Shown piece by piece: positions 30,253 through 38,457 of a stretch of 64,000 nucleotides of DNA; position 1 is the first letter of the stretch; the number at the start of each line of letters is the position of its first letter. The notes beneath the pieces were generated by a model that was not told the DNA's origin, searched no databases, and was given only the letters and a program-made list of their open reading frames with translations. The translations under genes and the position numbers were made by a program. Source of the DNA: Methyloligella halotolerans. Lineage in GTDB: Bacteria > Pseudomonadota > Alphaproteobacteria > Rhizobiales > Methyloligellaceae. The stretch lies in assembly GCF_001708935.1 (NCBI RefSeq), contig NZ_MASI01000002.1, positions 186,001 to 250,000 of the forward strand, written 5' to 3'.

Positions 30253-30276
30253 GGCGACCCTCCGATTCCGCCTCCG

Positions 30277-30888
30277 CTAGAAGCTGACCTTGGGAGCCTC
30301 TTTGCTTTCCGGCGCGGAGGAGAAGTTCTGCATGGGCTCTGAGTCGGGATACATCAGAGCGCGCCACCAGCGGCCTGGGATGGTGCGAAGCTCGGTGTTG
30401 TAGGCGCGGACCGCCTCGACATAATCCCGGCGGGCGACGGCGATCCGGTTCTCCGTGCCTTCGAGCTGAGACTGGAGCAGGACGAAGTTCTTGTTGGCCT
30501 TCAGGTCCGGGTAGTTCTCCACCACGACCAGCAGCCGGCCGAGAGCGGAGGAAAGCTCGCCCTGGGCTTCCTGGAATTTCTGGAAGGCCTCCGGATTTGT
30601 GGTGATGTCGTCGGGGATCTGCATCTGGGTCGCCTTGGCGCGGGCCTCGACAACGTCGGTCAACACGTCGCGCTCATGGGCGGCGGAGCCCTTCACTGTC
30701 TCCACGAGATTGGGGATGAGATCGGCCCGGCGCTGATACTGGTTCTCGACCTGGCTCCAGGCGGCCTTGGCCTGTTCTTCGAGTGTCGGGATGGTGTTGA
30801 TGCCGCAACCGGCGAGAAGCGTCGCGGCAAGACCGATAACCGCCGCCCGAAGACCAATGCGCCGCGGCGCCTGCGAGATAGCCAACAT
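30277..30888 (-). CDS. LemA family lipoprotein-like membrane protein
   Basis: A 203-residue LemA protein. The N-terminal hydrophobic segment ends in LLAGCG, so it may be lipidated at Cys28. The LemA core follows (Q.EN.YQRRADLIPNLVETVKG, then helical repeats through NFVLLQSQLEGTENRIAVARRDY and YNTELRTIPG). LemA proteins form helical bundles and pair genetically with TPM proteins; the function is unknown. The start ATG 30888 has a very strong site (GAGGGAGGG) upstream. It is the first gene of the LemA - YgcG - TPM-MFS operon. Confidence 0.9.
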   Translation of the reverse strand: MLAISQAPRRIGLRAAVIGLAATLLAGCGINTIPTLEEQAKAAWSQVENQYQRRADLIPNLVETVKGSAAHERDVLTDVVEARAKATQMQIPDDITTNPEAFQKFQEAQGELSSALGRLLVVVENYPDLKANKNFVLLQSQLEGTENRIAVARRDYVEAVRAYNTELRTIPGRWWRALMYPDSEPMQNFSSAPESKEAPKVSF

Positions 30889-31037
30889 CCATTCCCTCCC
30901 TCGGAATTCGGTGGGGATCGTGTCTACGCGATCACCCAGCCGGCCTAGGGCGCGCCGTTCGCGGCGTCCCGGCCCTTTTCCGATGTATGGGGCGAAAACC
31001 GCCAAGGCAAGCGGTTTTGCGGAGGGCGGACAGCCTG

Positions 31038-32177
31038 TCAGGCCCGCGATTGCCGCTTCTCGCCAGCGCCGTCGAGGGCGGGCTGGAGATGGACCGGAAC
31101 GCGGCCGCCCGCCTTCTGAAGCGCTGAATCGAGGGCCTGCAGATGCAGGGTTCGGGTCGGGAAGGCAAAATCGATCCCGTGTTCGCCGAATGCGCGGAAG
31201 ATGCCGAAATTGATCGCCTGCTGCACGTCCATATAGACGTTGTAGTCCTCGCTCAGGACGTAGAACACCACCTCGAAATTCAGGGAGGAATCGCCGTAGG
31301 AGGCGAAATGAGCCCGGTCGAAGCGGGCGCGGTCGGCGTTCTCGATGACCTCCTCGATAATCCCGGGGATCGCTTCCAAAGTATCCGGCGGGGTGTCGTA
31401 GACCACGCCGACCGCGAACACGATCCGACGCTCCGCCATGCGCTTGTAGTTGTGAATCCGCGTGGTGATGAGATCGGAGTTGGCGCAGACGATCTGCTCC
31501 CCGGACAGGCTGCGGATGCGGGTGGTCTTGATGCCGATCTTCTCGACATTGCCGGCCTGGTCGCCAAACACGATGAAATCGCCCACCTCAAAGGGGCGGT
31601 CGAGCACGATGGCAAGAGACGAGAACAGGTCTCCGAGCACGTTCTGGGCGGCGAGCGCCACGGCGACACCGCCGATACCCAGACCGGCGATCAGGGCAGT
31701 GATATCGAAGCCGACATTGTCGAGGATGAGGAGCAGCGCCAGGGACCAGATGGTCACCCGCGCCAGGGCCTGCATCAGGGAGATCGCACTGCGGATCGGC
31801 GCCTTCGTCCTGGTGGAGGCGAAGCGCCAGACAAGGCCTGCGCGCGCGATGCGGTCGGCCCACAGGGCGCATTGCAGGAAGAGCGCGATCACGAAGACGG
31901 TCTCGATCAGGTCTTCCGATGCGTTCGGAAGCGCGAGCACCGTGCTGCCCGCATAGATCGACGCGATCACGATGAAGATCGTAGAAAGCCGCTCGACGAG
32001 GTCCGCGAAGATGTGCGCCCAGGCCATGTCGGCCTCCGGGCGCGGCTTCGGGAGCCGCTTCAGCAGCACGATCCGCAAGCCCATCAGGGCGCTGGCCGTC
32101 ACGGCGATGATGATCGCCGCCATGATCCAGAGCGTGATGATGTTGCCGTAGATCTCATTTTCCAGGAACTGAAGCAT
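31038..32177 (-). CDS. Mechanosensitive ion channel, MscS family
   Basis: A 379-residue protein with about four to five N-terminal helices and the MscS core. The pore-lining helix is ITALIAGLGIGGVAVALAAQNVLGDLF, with the Gly/Ala pattern of TM3, followed by the beta domain (DRPFEVGDFIVFG, GNVEKIGIKTTRIRS) and a C-terminal alpha-beta domain. It would open under membrane tension and release osmolytes. It lies on the same strand as lemA, 149 bases upstream, so it may or may not be co-transcribed. Confidence 0.92.
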   Translation of the reverse strand: MLQFLENEIYGNIITLWIMAAIIIAVTASALMGLRIVLLKRLPKPRPEADMAWAHIFADLVERLSTIFIVIASIYAGSTVLALPNASEDLIETVFVIALFLQCALWADRIARAGLVWRFASTRTKAPIRSAISLMQALARVTIWSLALLLILDNVGFDITALIAGLGIGGVAVALAAQNVLGDLFSSLAIVLDRPFEVGDFIVFGDQAGNVEKIGIKTTRIRSLSGEQIVCANSDLITTRIHNYKRMAERRIVFAVGVVYDTPPDTLEAIPGIIEEVIENADRARFDRAHFASYGDSSLNFEVVFYVLSEDYNVYMDVQQAINFGIFRAFGEHGIDFAFPTRTLHLQALDSALQKAGGRVPVHLQPALDGAGEKRQSRA

Positions 32178-32593
32178 GACTTCCCTATGCGTTCGCTCTG
32201 CAACCCCGCCCCGGATTGGCTCTCTCCTCCCACAGCAGGGCGTGTCGGTGCAAGTTGCGCGAGGTCGAACGCCGCGGATGCGATTCGGGCAGTGCGGGTC
32301 CGACGGGGCCGCAACAACTGTTGCTAGAAGGAAACAAGGAGAAAGTTTCTTGCTCGGGGAACGGTGCCGTTCAGGTCTCGTTCACATGGATATGCAATTG
32401 TTTAGAGGAACGATTGTGTCCAGATTGTAAAAGTTTTCCGTAACTTGCGTCTCGCTGCAGGGGTGGAGAAAGCGTCTGGACCGGAAAGATCCGGGAATCG
32501 TCAGATTCCTTGAAGACAGAATGGGTCTTCACATTCGAGCCATGAGTCACGAGTTTAGTTTCCCTCGCGCAAAGCGGGTCTGGAGGGATTGGG
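32178..32593. other. Divergent intergenic region (mscS / L,D-transpeptidase)
   Basis: 416 bases without a convincing gene. The left half is GC-rich. From about 32340 the base composition becomes clearly more AT-rich, as in a promoter region. Two short dyads are visible: GAACGG-TG-CCGTTC at 32359-32372 and GAATC-GTCA-GATTC at 32491-32504. Either could be an operator, but there is no direct support. A GGAGGG ribosome-binding site ends at 32587 for the gene to the right. Confidence 0.4.
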
Positions 32594-34210
32594 GTGTTAG
32601 GACGCATGACGGTGATTGAAGCGGCTATCCGGGCCGCCCGAAACGGCAGCTATCGCAATATCGGTTCCCTTGCCTCGGCGGGCATGCTGGCGGCCGCAAT
32701 TTCGCTGGTGCCGATGCACGACAAGGCTTTCGCGGCGGACAAGAAGGCCGACCCGGTCGAAGAGGCCGCCGCGAGCAACGAGCCGATGATCCTGATCGTC
32801 GGCCTCGACGCGCAGAAGGTCGACATCTATCGGGGCACCGAGCTGATCACGAGCTCGAGCGTGTCGTCGGGCATGCGGGGCCATACGACGAAGGCCGGCG
32901 TGTTCAGCGTGCTCGAGAAGAAGCGCAAGCATTATTCCAATCTCTATAACGGCGCGCCGATGCCGTGGATGCAGCGCCTGACTTGGTCGGGCACGGCGCT
33001 TCATGCCGGTGCGCTCCCGGGCTATCCGGCGTCTCATGGCTGCATTCGTCTGCCGTATAGCTTCGCGCCCAAGCTCTTCGAAATGACGGAAGTGGGCGAG
33101 AACGTCGTGGTTTCGCGCGATCGTCCGAAACCGCAGATCATCGAGCATCCGAAGCTGTTCCAGCCGATGCCCATGCCGACCCCGCCCGTCGTCTCCAAGG
33201 CCGACCGGGACAAGCAGAAGGCCGGACTGGAGCGCAGCGACAACGAAAGCTTCGCCAATGCGGCTAGCCCCGTGATCCTCGCCAATGCCAAGATGCCGGC
33301 CGACGATGCCGCCGGTGCTGCCGACAAGGCTCCGGCGAGCGTTCACGCCATCGATCCCTATCAGGTCGCCAATGCCGATCAGGCCGCCGCGGAGGACGTC
33401 GACAGCGACCACGCAGTGGATGTCGACCGCCCGATGTCGTTCGCCGCTCAGAAGCTGAACGAAGGCGGTCTCGGCGCCGCGGTCGCAGCGGCCGAGCCGC
33501 GCAACGAGGCACCGCTTCGCATCCTCATCACCAAGGCCACCAAGCGCGACCGCATCCGCGGTGTGCAGTTCCAGCTGGCCGATCTGGGCTATCTGACGCC
33601 TCAGATGTTCGACGGCACGTTCGGCAGCCTGACCATCGATGCGATCAAGGAATTCCAGCGCGACCACGACATGCCGCCGTCTGGCGCGGTGACTGATGAC
33701 GTCGTCAGCGCGATCTACAAGGCCAACGGCAAGGATACGCCGCCCAACGGCCACCTCTTCGTGCGCCGGGAATTCGACCGGGTCTACGACGTGCCGGCCG
33801 AGATCACAATGCCGGCTACCGATCTGGGGACCCATGTGTTCACCGCGATGAATTTCTCGTCCGGCGATACCAAGACCCGCTGGATGGCTGTCAGCACCAA
33901 TGGCGGCGATCCCTATGCGGCTCTGGACCGGGTGGAGATTCCGGAAGACGCCCGCCAGTGGATTTCGGAGCGTCTGACGCCAGGCTCGTCCCTGATCGTC
34001 GCCGATACCGCTATCAATACGGCGGCCCTGCCGGAAGGCGCCGATTATGTCGTGCTCGCCGAAGATCCCGGCAAGCCAGCCGCCCGGCCGGTCAGCGCCA
34101 GCCCGCGGCCCCAGTATCAGTACGAACAGCGCCGGTATTACGAACCGCGCTACGAGCCACGGCGGCGCGAGCGCCGCAGGACCGGCGGGCCCTTCTGGTT
34201 CCGCTACTAG
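32594..34210 (+). CDS. L,D-transpeptidase (YkuD) with peptidoglycan-binding domain
   Basis: A 538-residue periplasmic enzyme. A signal-like segment (about 22-48, ending AAISLVPMHDKAFA) precedes the YkuD domain (about 64-172) with His137 and the catalytic SHGCIRLP (Cys150). It would make 3-3 cross-links or attach proteins to peptidoglycan. After an Ala/Asp-rich linker comes a PG_binding_1-type motif (IRGVQFQLADLGYLTPQMFDG, about 315-360) and a beta-rich C-terminal region ending in an Arg/Tyr-rich tail. The GTG start at 32594 has GGAGGG six bases upstream; ATG 32606 is an alternative. It is followed by a strong terminator. Confidence 0.9.
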   Translation: MLGRMTVIEAAIRAARNGSYRNIGSLASAGMLAAAISLVPMHDKAFAADKKADPVEEAAASNEPMILIVGLDAQKVDIYRGTELITSSSVSSGMRGHTTKAGVFSVLEKKRKHYSNLYNGAPMPWMQRLTWSGTALHAGALPGYPASHGCIRLPYSFAPKLFEMTEVGENVVVSRDRPKPQIIEHPKLFQPMPMPTPPVVSKADRDKQKAGLERSDNESFANAASPVILANAKMPADDAAGAADKAPASVHAIDPYQVANADQAAAEDVDSDHAVDVDRPMSFAAQKLNEGGLGAAVAAAEPRNEAPLRILITKATKRDRIRGVQFQLADLGYLTPQMFDGTFGSLTIDAIKEFQRDHDMPPSGAVTDDVVSAIYKANGKDTPPNGHLFVRREFDRVYDVPAEITMPATDLGTHVFTAMNFSSGDTKTRWMAVSTNGGDPYAALDRVEIPEDARQWISERLTPGSSLIVADTAINTAALPEGADYVVLAEDPGKPAARPVSASPRPQYQYEQRRYYEPRYEPRRRERRRTGGPFWFRY

Positions 34211-34245
34211 GCGGCCGGTTCGGCTCAGCGAGCCCCCGAAGCTTC

Positions 34246-34277
34246 AAAAGGCCTGGCGCTCCGCGTCAGGCCTTTTT
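34246..34277 (+). terminator. Rho-independent terminator after the L,D-transpeptidase gene
   Basis: AAAAGGCCTG.CGC pairs with GCG.CAGGCCTTTTT across a three-base loop and ends in five T residues, 36 bases past the stop codon. Because the stem is flanked by A and T runs it could act in both directions, also ending transcripts of the convergent TetR gene at 34348. Confidence 0.88.
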
Positions 34278-34347
34278 CGTTGGCGCTCAATCTCGATGGG
34301 CAAAAATGGCCTCGACGGGCAGAATGGCGGGTGGCGCGGAGACGATG

Positions 34348-35205
34348 CTATCCGCCCGAGCCGCGCATCATCGTCAGAATGTAGTCCAGCAAGCTACGGA
34401 TGGCGGCTTCCGCATCGAAGCCCGGTGCGATGATGGATCGGACCATTACGCCGTCAAGATAGGTGGAGAAGAGCTCGATCTGCCGATCGATTTCCGAATC
34501 GGTGAAGCGTTCGCCCGTGCGCGTTCGCAAGGCGTCGGCAAGAATGTGATGCTCGCCTTCGTAGAACCGCTTGATAGCTTCGTCGATCCTGTCGACCCGG
34601 GCATCCGAGCTCGCATAGTCCACGCTGATCTTCACGAATTTGCGGATTAGATCGATCTGCTCGATGTGGGTCTCGAGCCAATTCGTCACCACGGCTTCGG
34701 GGTCGCCCTCGGGAGCGCGGCGAGACTCGAAGGCCTCCATGGCGCGCTGCACGGCGGTTTCGACCGTGTCGCGGAAGAGATCTTCCTTGTCGTCGAAATA
34801 GTAGTAGATCATCGCCGTGTTCAGGCCGGCGGCCTGGCCGATTTCCTTGATGGTCACGGCCGAGAAGCTTTTCTGGGCAAAGAGATCCAGAGCGATATCG
34901 CGGATACGGGCGGCGTTCTTCGAGGCTCGCGCTCCGCTGCGGCCCGCGGATTTGTCTTTGCCCGGCGGCGGCGCAGGTTTGCCCGGCTGTCGTTTCGGCT
35001 GAGATTCCGAGCCTTGAGGCTTCGAGACTTGAGGCTTCGAGACTTGAGGCTTCGAGACTTGAGGCTTCGAGACTTGAGCCTTGGTGGCTGTCGCCTGTCC
35101 ACTTGCCGGCGGCTGCCCGTCACGCTTCTTCGCCGACGCGCGTCCGGCTTCCGTCGCCGCCGGCTGACCGGCGCCTGTGATCGTTCTCACGTTCTTGCCG
35201 TGCAT
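34348..35205 (-). CDS. TetR/AcrR family transcriptional regulator with long repetitive N-terminal extension
   Basis: A 285-residue regulator. The TetR helix-turn-helix (ARIRDIALDLFAQKSF..VTIKEIGQAAGLNTAMIYYYF) begins only at about residue 100, so there are about 95 residues more at the N-terminus than usual. That extension is Lys/Pro/Gln/Ala-rich and carries four tandem SKPQV-type pentapeptides. The ligand-binding half (about 150-285) is ordinary in length. The start ATG 35205 (MHGKNVRTI) is preferred over the open frame from 35292. It diverges from the tandem glutamine synthetase genes and is their likely regulator, though no ligand can be named. Confidence 0.85.
   Translation of the reverse strand: MHGKNVRTITGAGQPAATEAGRASAKKRDGQPPASGQATATKAQVSKPQVSKPQVSKPQVSKPQGSESQPKRQPGKPAPPPGKDKSAGRSGARASKNAARIRDIALDLFAQKSFSAVTIKEIGQAAGLNTAMIYYYFDDKEDLFRDTVETAVQRAMEAFESRRAPEGDPEAVVTNWLETHIEQIDLIRKFVKISVDYASSDARVDRIDEAIKRFYEGEHHILADALRTRTGERFTDSEIDRQIELFSTYLDGVMVRSIIAPGFDAEAAIRSLLDYILTMMRGSGG
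35011..35085 (-). repeat. 15-bp tandem repeat inside the TetR gene
   Basis: Units of GACTTGAGGCTTCGA (plus-strand reading) occur at 35011-35025 (one mismatch), 35026-35040, 35041-35055 and 35056-35070, with a decayed partial at 35071-35085. On the coding strand each unit encodes five residues of the SKPQV type. Three identical copies suggest recent slippage, so the copy number may differ between strains. Confidence 0.9.
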
Positions 35206-35339
35206 TCCGTTTCCGCCCACTGGCCTCCACCCTAGCGAAGCGACGGCGAATTTCCACCGAATGTGACTGCGAAATTCACACCGCCCGCTCAATGGGCAGT
35301 TGCTGCCGAAATTCCGGGCAAAGCGGAGGTGGAGGCGAC

Positions 35340-35361
35340 ATTAATTAATGAATTAATTGAT
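35340..35361. promoter_or_regulatory. AT-rich palindrome, putative operator between TetR gene and glutamine synthetase
   Basis: ATTAATTAAT-GA-ATTAATTGAT is a 22-base dyad with one mismatched pair in the arms and an unpaired centre. It stands out sharply from the GC-rich surroundings. It ends 8 bases before the -24 box of the sigma-54 promoter and 135 bases from the TetR start. It could be the operator of the divergent TetR regulator or a bending (IHF) site; the sequence cannot separate the two. Confidence 0.5.
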
Positions 35362-35369
35362 CTCGCTCC

Positions 35370-35385
35370 TGGCACGCCGGTTGCT
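35370..35385 (+). promoter_or_regulatory. Sigma-54 (RpoN) promoter of the tandem glutamine synthetase genes
   Basis: TGGCACGCCGGTTGCT matches the -24/-12 consensus TGGCACG-N4-TTGCW at every defined position, with exact spacing of the GG and GC elements. The predicted transcript start is near 35396, about 40 bases before ATG 35437. Nitrogen-assimilation genes are classic RpoN targets, which agrees with the gene downstream. The needed enhancer-binding activator is not identifiable here. Confidence 0.85.
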
Positions 35386-35436
35386 ACGCCCTTGGTCGTC
35401 AAGCCCCGGGATGGTCCCGGCAAACGAAGGGATGCC

Positions 35437-36792
35437 ATGAGCCAGACAACCACTCCCCCGCTTACCAAGGATGCGCTCGAAGCTGCGGGCGTGAAGTACC
35501 TCGCGGCGAGCTTCGCCGACATGCATGGCGTGTCGAAAGCCAAGATGGTCCCGATCCATCATTACGACCGCATGATGGAAGGATCGGAGCTGTTCACCGG
35601 GGCAGCGCTGGACGGCGTACCTCAGGAGGTGAGCGACGAAGAGGTGGCCGCGGTGCCGGATCCTGCGTCCGCCAAGATCCTTCCCTGGGATCCGGAGGTG
35701 GCCTGGTTCGCGTCTGATCTGCGCTGCGAAGGGAAGCCGTTCGAAGCGGGCAGCCGAAACATTCTGAAGCGCGTGCTCGCGCAAGCCGAAGATCAGGGAT
35801 ACGGGCTGAATCTCGGCATGGAGGCTGAGTTCTTCGTCCTGGAGGACACGCCGGACGGCGGCTACGCACCGGTCTCCCGGCGCCATCACCTGGAGAAGCC
35901 GGCCTACGATCTGGCACGGCTGCTGGATAACAAGGCGTGGTTCGGGCCTCTGGCCGAAGCGATGAACAACCTCGGCTGGGGACTCTATTCGTTCGACCAC
36001 GAGGACGGGATCGGACAGGTCGAATTCGACTTCAAATTCTTCCCCGCCCTGGAGATGGCCGACAACTATATCTTCTTCCGCATGATGGCAAACGAGATCG
36101 CGCGCCAGCACGGGGCGTTCGCCAGCTTCATGCCGAAGCCCTTTGACGACCGGGCGGGATCGGGCGCCCATTACAACATGTCGCTCTACGATCTGGAGTC
36201 CGACGCCAACCTGTTCGCGTCTGACGACGACCCCAGGGGCAACCACCTTTCCACGCTCGGCTACCAGTTCACGGCGGGGGTCCTGAAGCACCTGCCGGCG
36301 ATCTGCGCCGTCGTGGCACCGTTTGTGAATAGCTACAAGCGGCTGGTGAAGCAGGGCTCGATGTCGGGCTTCACCTGGGCGCCCATCTTCTGCTGCTACG
36401 GCAACAACAACCGGACCAACACGGTGCGCATTCCCCTGGAAGGAAAACGTGTGGAGCTGCGAGCGGCAGATAGCGCATGCAACCCCTATCTCGGCGCCGC
36501 GCTGGTGTTGGCGGCGGGGCTGGAGGGGATCGAGCAGGAACTCGATCCCGGCGAGCCCCATACGGAGAACATGTATCTCAAGACGCCTGCGGACCTGGAG
36601 GCGGCGGGAATCGAGATGCTGCCCAAGACGCTCAACGACGCGCTGGATGCGTTCGCGGCCGATCCCCTTACCAAGGAGGTTTTCGGGGACGCGATGCACG
36701 CTTCGTGGCTCGGCTTCAAGCGTCAGGAGTGGCTCGCCTACATGAACCACGTCTCAGACTGGGAGCGGGCGCGGTATCTGAAATTCTTCTAG
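35437..36792 (+). CDS. Type III glutamine synthetase / glutamate-amine ligase (first of two)
   Basis: A 451-residue enzyme of the rhizobial type III (GlnT) glutamine synthetase group, which ligates ammonia to glutamate using ATP. The same group contains gamma-glutamylmethylamide synthetase of methylamine users, so the amine substrate is open. Visible signatures are NLGMEAEFFVLED (metal-binding Glu), GIGQVEFDF, GSGAHYNMSLYD (ATP-binding), and GNNNRTNTVRIP with the catalytic arginine region. The start is ATG 35437, supported by homology with its neighbour (same TKDALE.AGVKYLAASFADMHGVSKAKMVP start). It is read from the sigma-54 promoter, with the paralogue 49 bases downstream. Confidence 0.9.
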   Translation: MSQTTTPPLTKDALEAAGVKYLAASFADMHGVSKAKMVPIHHYDRMMEGSELFTGAALDGVPQEVSDEEVAAVPDPASAKILPWDPEVAWFASDLRCEGKPFEAGSRNILKRVLAQAEDQGYGLNLGMEAEFFVLEDTPDGGYAPVSRRHHLEKPAYDLARLLDNKAWFGPLAEAMNNLGWGLYSFDHEDGIGQVEFDFKFFPALEMADNYIFFRMMANEIARQHGAFASFMPKPFDDRAGSGAHYNMSLYDLESDANLFASDDDPRGNHLSTLGYQFTAGVLKHLPAICAVVAPFVNSYKRLVKQGSMSGFTWAPIFCCYGNNNRTNTVRIPLEGKRVELRAADSACNPYLGAALVLAAGLEGIEQELDPGEPHTENMYLKTPADLEAAGIEMLPKTLNDALDAFAADPLTKEVFGDAMHASWLGFKRQEWLAYMNHVSDWERARYLKFF

Positions 36793-36841
36793 GCGGAGCT
36801 CTTTAGGGGGCCAGAGGCAGACAATTCCGAGGGAGATCAGT

Positions 36842-38188
36842 GTGACGAAAGCCTACTCGACAAAGGACGCGCTCGAAAAAGCCGGCGTGAAATATCTTGC
36901 CGCCAGCTTCGCTGACATGCACGGCGTGTCCAAAGCGAAAATGGTGCCGATCCATCATTACGACCGGATGATGGAAGGCTCGGAGCTGTTCACCGGGGCG
37001 GCCCTCGATGGCGTGCCCCAGGAGGTCAGCGACGAGGAAGTCGCCGCGGTGCCGGATCCGGCATCGGTGAAGATTCTGCCGTGGGATCCGGAGGTGGCCT
37101 GGTTCGCGTCCGACCTGCGCTGCGAAGGCCGGCCTTTCGAAGCGGGCAGCCGCAACATCCTGAAGCGCACCCTGGAGAAGGCCGCCGAGCGGGGACTCGG
37201 CATGAATCTCGGCATGGAGGCGGAGTTCTTCGTCTTCGAGGACACCGCCGACGGCGGGTTCGAGCCTGTCTCGAAGCGGCCCCAACTCGACAAGCCCTGC
37301 TACGACCTGGTGCGGCTGCTCGACAACAAGGCATGGCTGCGGGACATCGTAGAAGCCGTCGAAGGTTTCGACTGGGGCCTCTATTCCTTCGACCACGAGG
37401 ACGGCGTCGCCCAGGTGGAGCTCGACTTCACCTATTTCCCGGTGCTGGAGATGGCGGACAATTTCGTCTTCCTGCGCATGATGGCGAACGAGATCGCGCG
37501 GAAGCACGGCTATTTCGCCAGCTTCATGCCCAAGCCCTTAAGCGAGCGGAGCGGCTGCGGCGCCCATTACAACATGTCGCTCTACGATCTTGAGTCGGGC
37601 GACAACCTGTTCGCCACGGACCACGATCCGCGGGGCAATAATCTCTCCAAGCTCGGCTACCAGTTCATCGCCGGCGTTATGAAGCATCTGCCGGCTATCT
37701 GCGCCGTCGTTGCGCCAACGGTGAACAGCTACAAGCGGCTGGTGAAGCAGGGTTCGATGTCGGGCTTCACCTGGGCGCCGATCTTCTGCTGCTACGGCGA
37801 CAACAACCGGACCAACACGCTGCGCATTCCTCTCGAGGGGAAGCGGGTAGAGCTGCGCGCCGCGGACGGCTCCTGCAACCCCTATCTCGGCGGGGCGATG
37901 GTCCTGGCCGCAGGGCTGGACGGTATCGCGAACGATCTCGATCCAGGCGAGCCCCACACCGAGAACATGTACCTGAAATCGGAAGCCGAGCTGGCCGCCA
38001 TGGGCGTGGAGATGCTGCCCAAGACCCTGGAGGAGGCGCTCGACGCCTTTGAGGCCGACCCGCTTTCGAAACAGGTGTTTGGCGAGGCGATGTTCTCTTC
38101 CTGGCTCGATTTCAAGCGCCAGGAATGGCTCGCCTACATGAACCACGTCTCGGACTGGGAGAAAGAGCGCTACCTGAAGTTCTTCTGA
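36842..38188 (+). CDS. Type III glutamine synthetase / glutamate-amine ligase (second of two)
   Basis: A 448-residue tandem paralogue of the preceding gene, nearly identical in the first 120 residues and about three-quarters identical by eye overall. It has the same metal and ATP motifs (NLGMEAEFFVFED, GCGAHYNMSLYD, GDNNRTNTLRIP). The start is GTG 36842 after GAGGGAGATCAG. The two copies differ most around residues 150-190 and 410-440, which could reflect different amine preference or heteromer formation. Both end in the same YLKFF, and both are probably on one sigma-54-driven message. Confidence 0.9.
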   Translation: MTKAYSTKDALEKAGVKYLAASFADMHGVSKAKMVPIHHYDRMMEGSELFTGAALDGVPQEVSDEEVAAVPDPASVKILPWDPEVAWFASDLRCEGRPFEAGSRNILKRTLEKAAERGLGMNLGMEAEFFVFEDTADGGFEPVSKRPQLDKPCYDLVRLLDNKAWLRDIVEAVEGFDWGLYSFDHEDGVAQVELDFTYFPVLEMADNFVFLRMMANEIARKHGYFASFMPKPLSERSGCGAHYNMSLYDLESGDNLFATDHDPRGNNLSKLGYQFIAGVMKHLPAICAVVAPTVNSYKRLVKQGSMSGFTWAPIFCCYGDNNRTNTLRIPLEGKRVELRAADGSCNPYLGGAMVLAAGLDGIANDLDPGEPHTENMYLKSEAELAAMGVEMLPKTLEEALDAFEADPLSKQVFGEAMFSSWLDFKRQEWLAYMNHVSDWEKERYLKFF

Positions 38189-38242
38189 TCGGTTCGCTTT
38201 GGGCGGCGCCCTCATTGCCGTCACCGAACGGCGCCGCTTGGC

Positions 38243-38286
38243 TGACCCTTCCGCTCTCGCGCTCCCTTGGTGAGGCGGAAGGGTCA
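38243..38286. terminator. Long inverted repeat downstream of the second glutamine synthetase
   Basis: TGACCCTTCCGC and GCGGAAGGGTCA are perfect 12-base arms separated by 20 bases, 54 bases after the stop. There is no T-run, so it is not a textbook intrinsic terminator. It may stabilise the 3' end of the message, assist termination, or be a dispersed palindromic repeat. Nothing gene-like is seen in the remaining 269-base gap. Confidence 0.4.
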
Positions 38287-38457
38287 GAGCCTCGGAAGGA
38301 CTCCTCACCGCCAAACGCCTCGCGCCGCGCCGGAAGACCGCAACACCATTGCGGGGCGTCCGGCCGATGCCTACCTGTGGAGCAGAGCCGGTCCGCGCCA
38401 TGCGGCAACCGCCCACCCAAACAGCATCGTTCACCGAGTATTCCGAGGAGATAGCCC

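Noticed and set aside
38221..38290. Small RNA gene in the gap after the second glutamine synthetase
   Set aside because: There is a strong inverted repeat but no recognisable promoter or T-rich 3' end; it is kept only as a hairpin.
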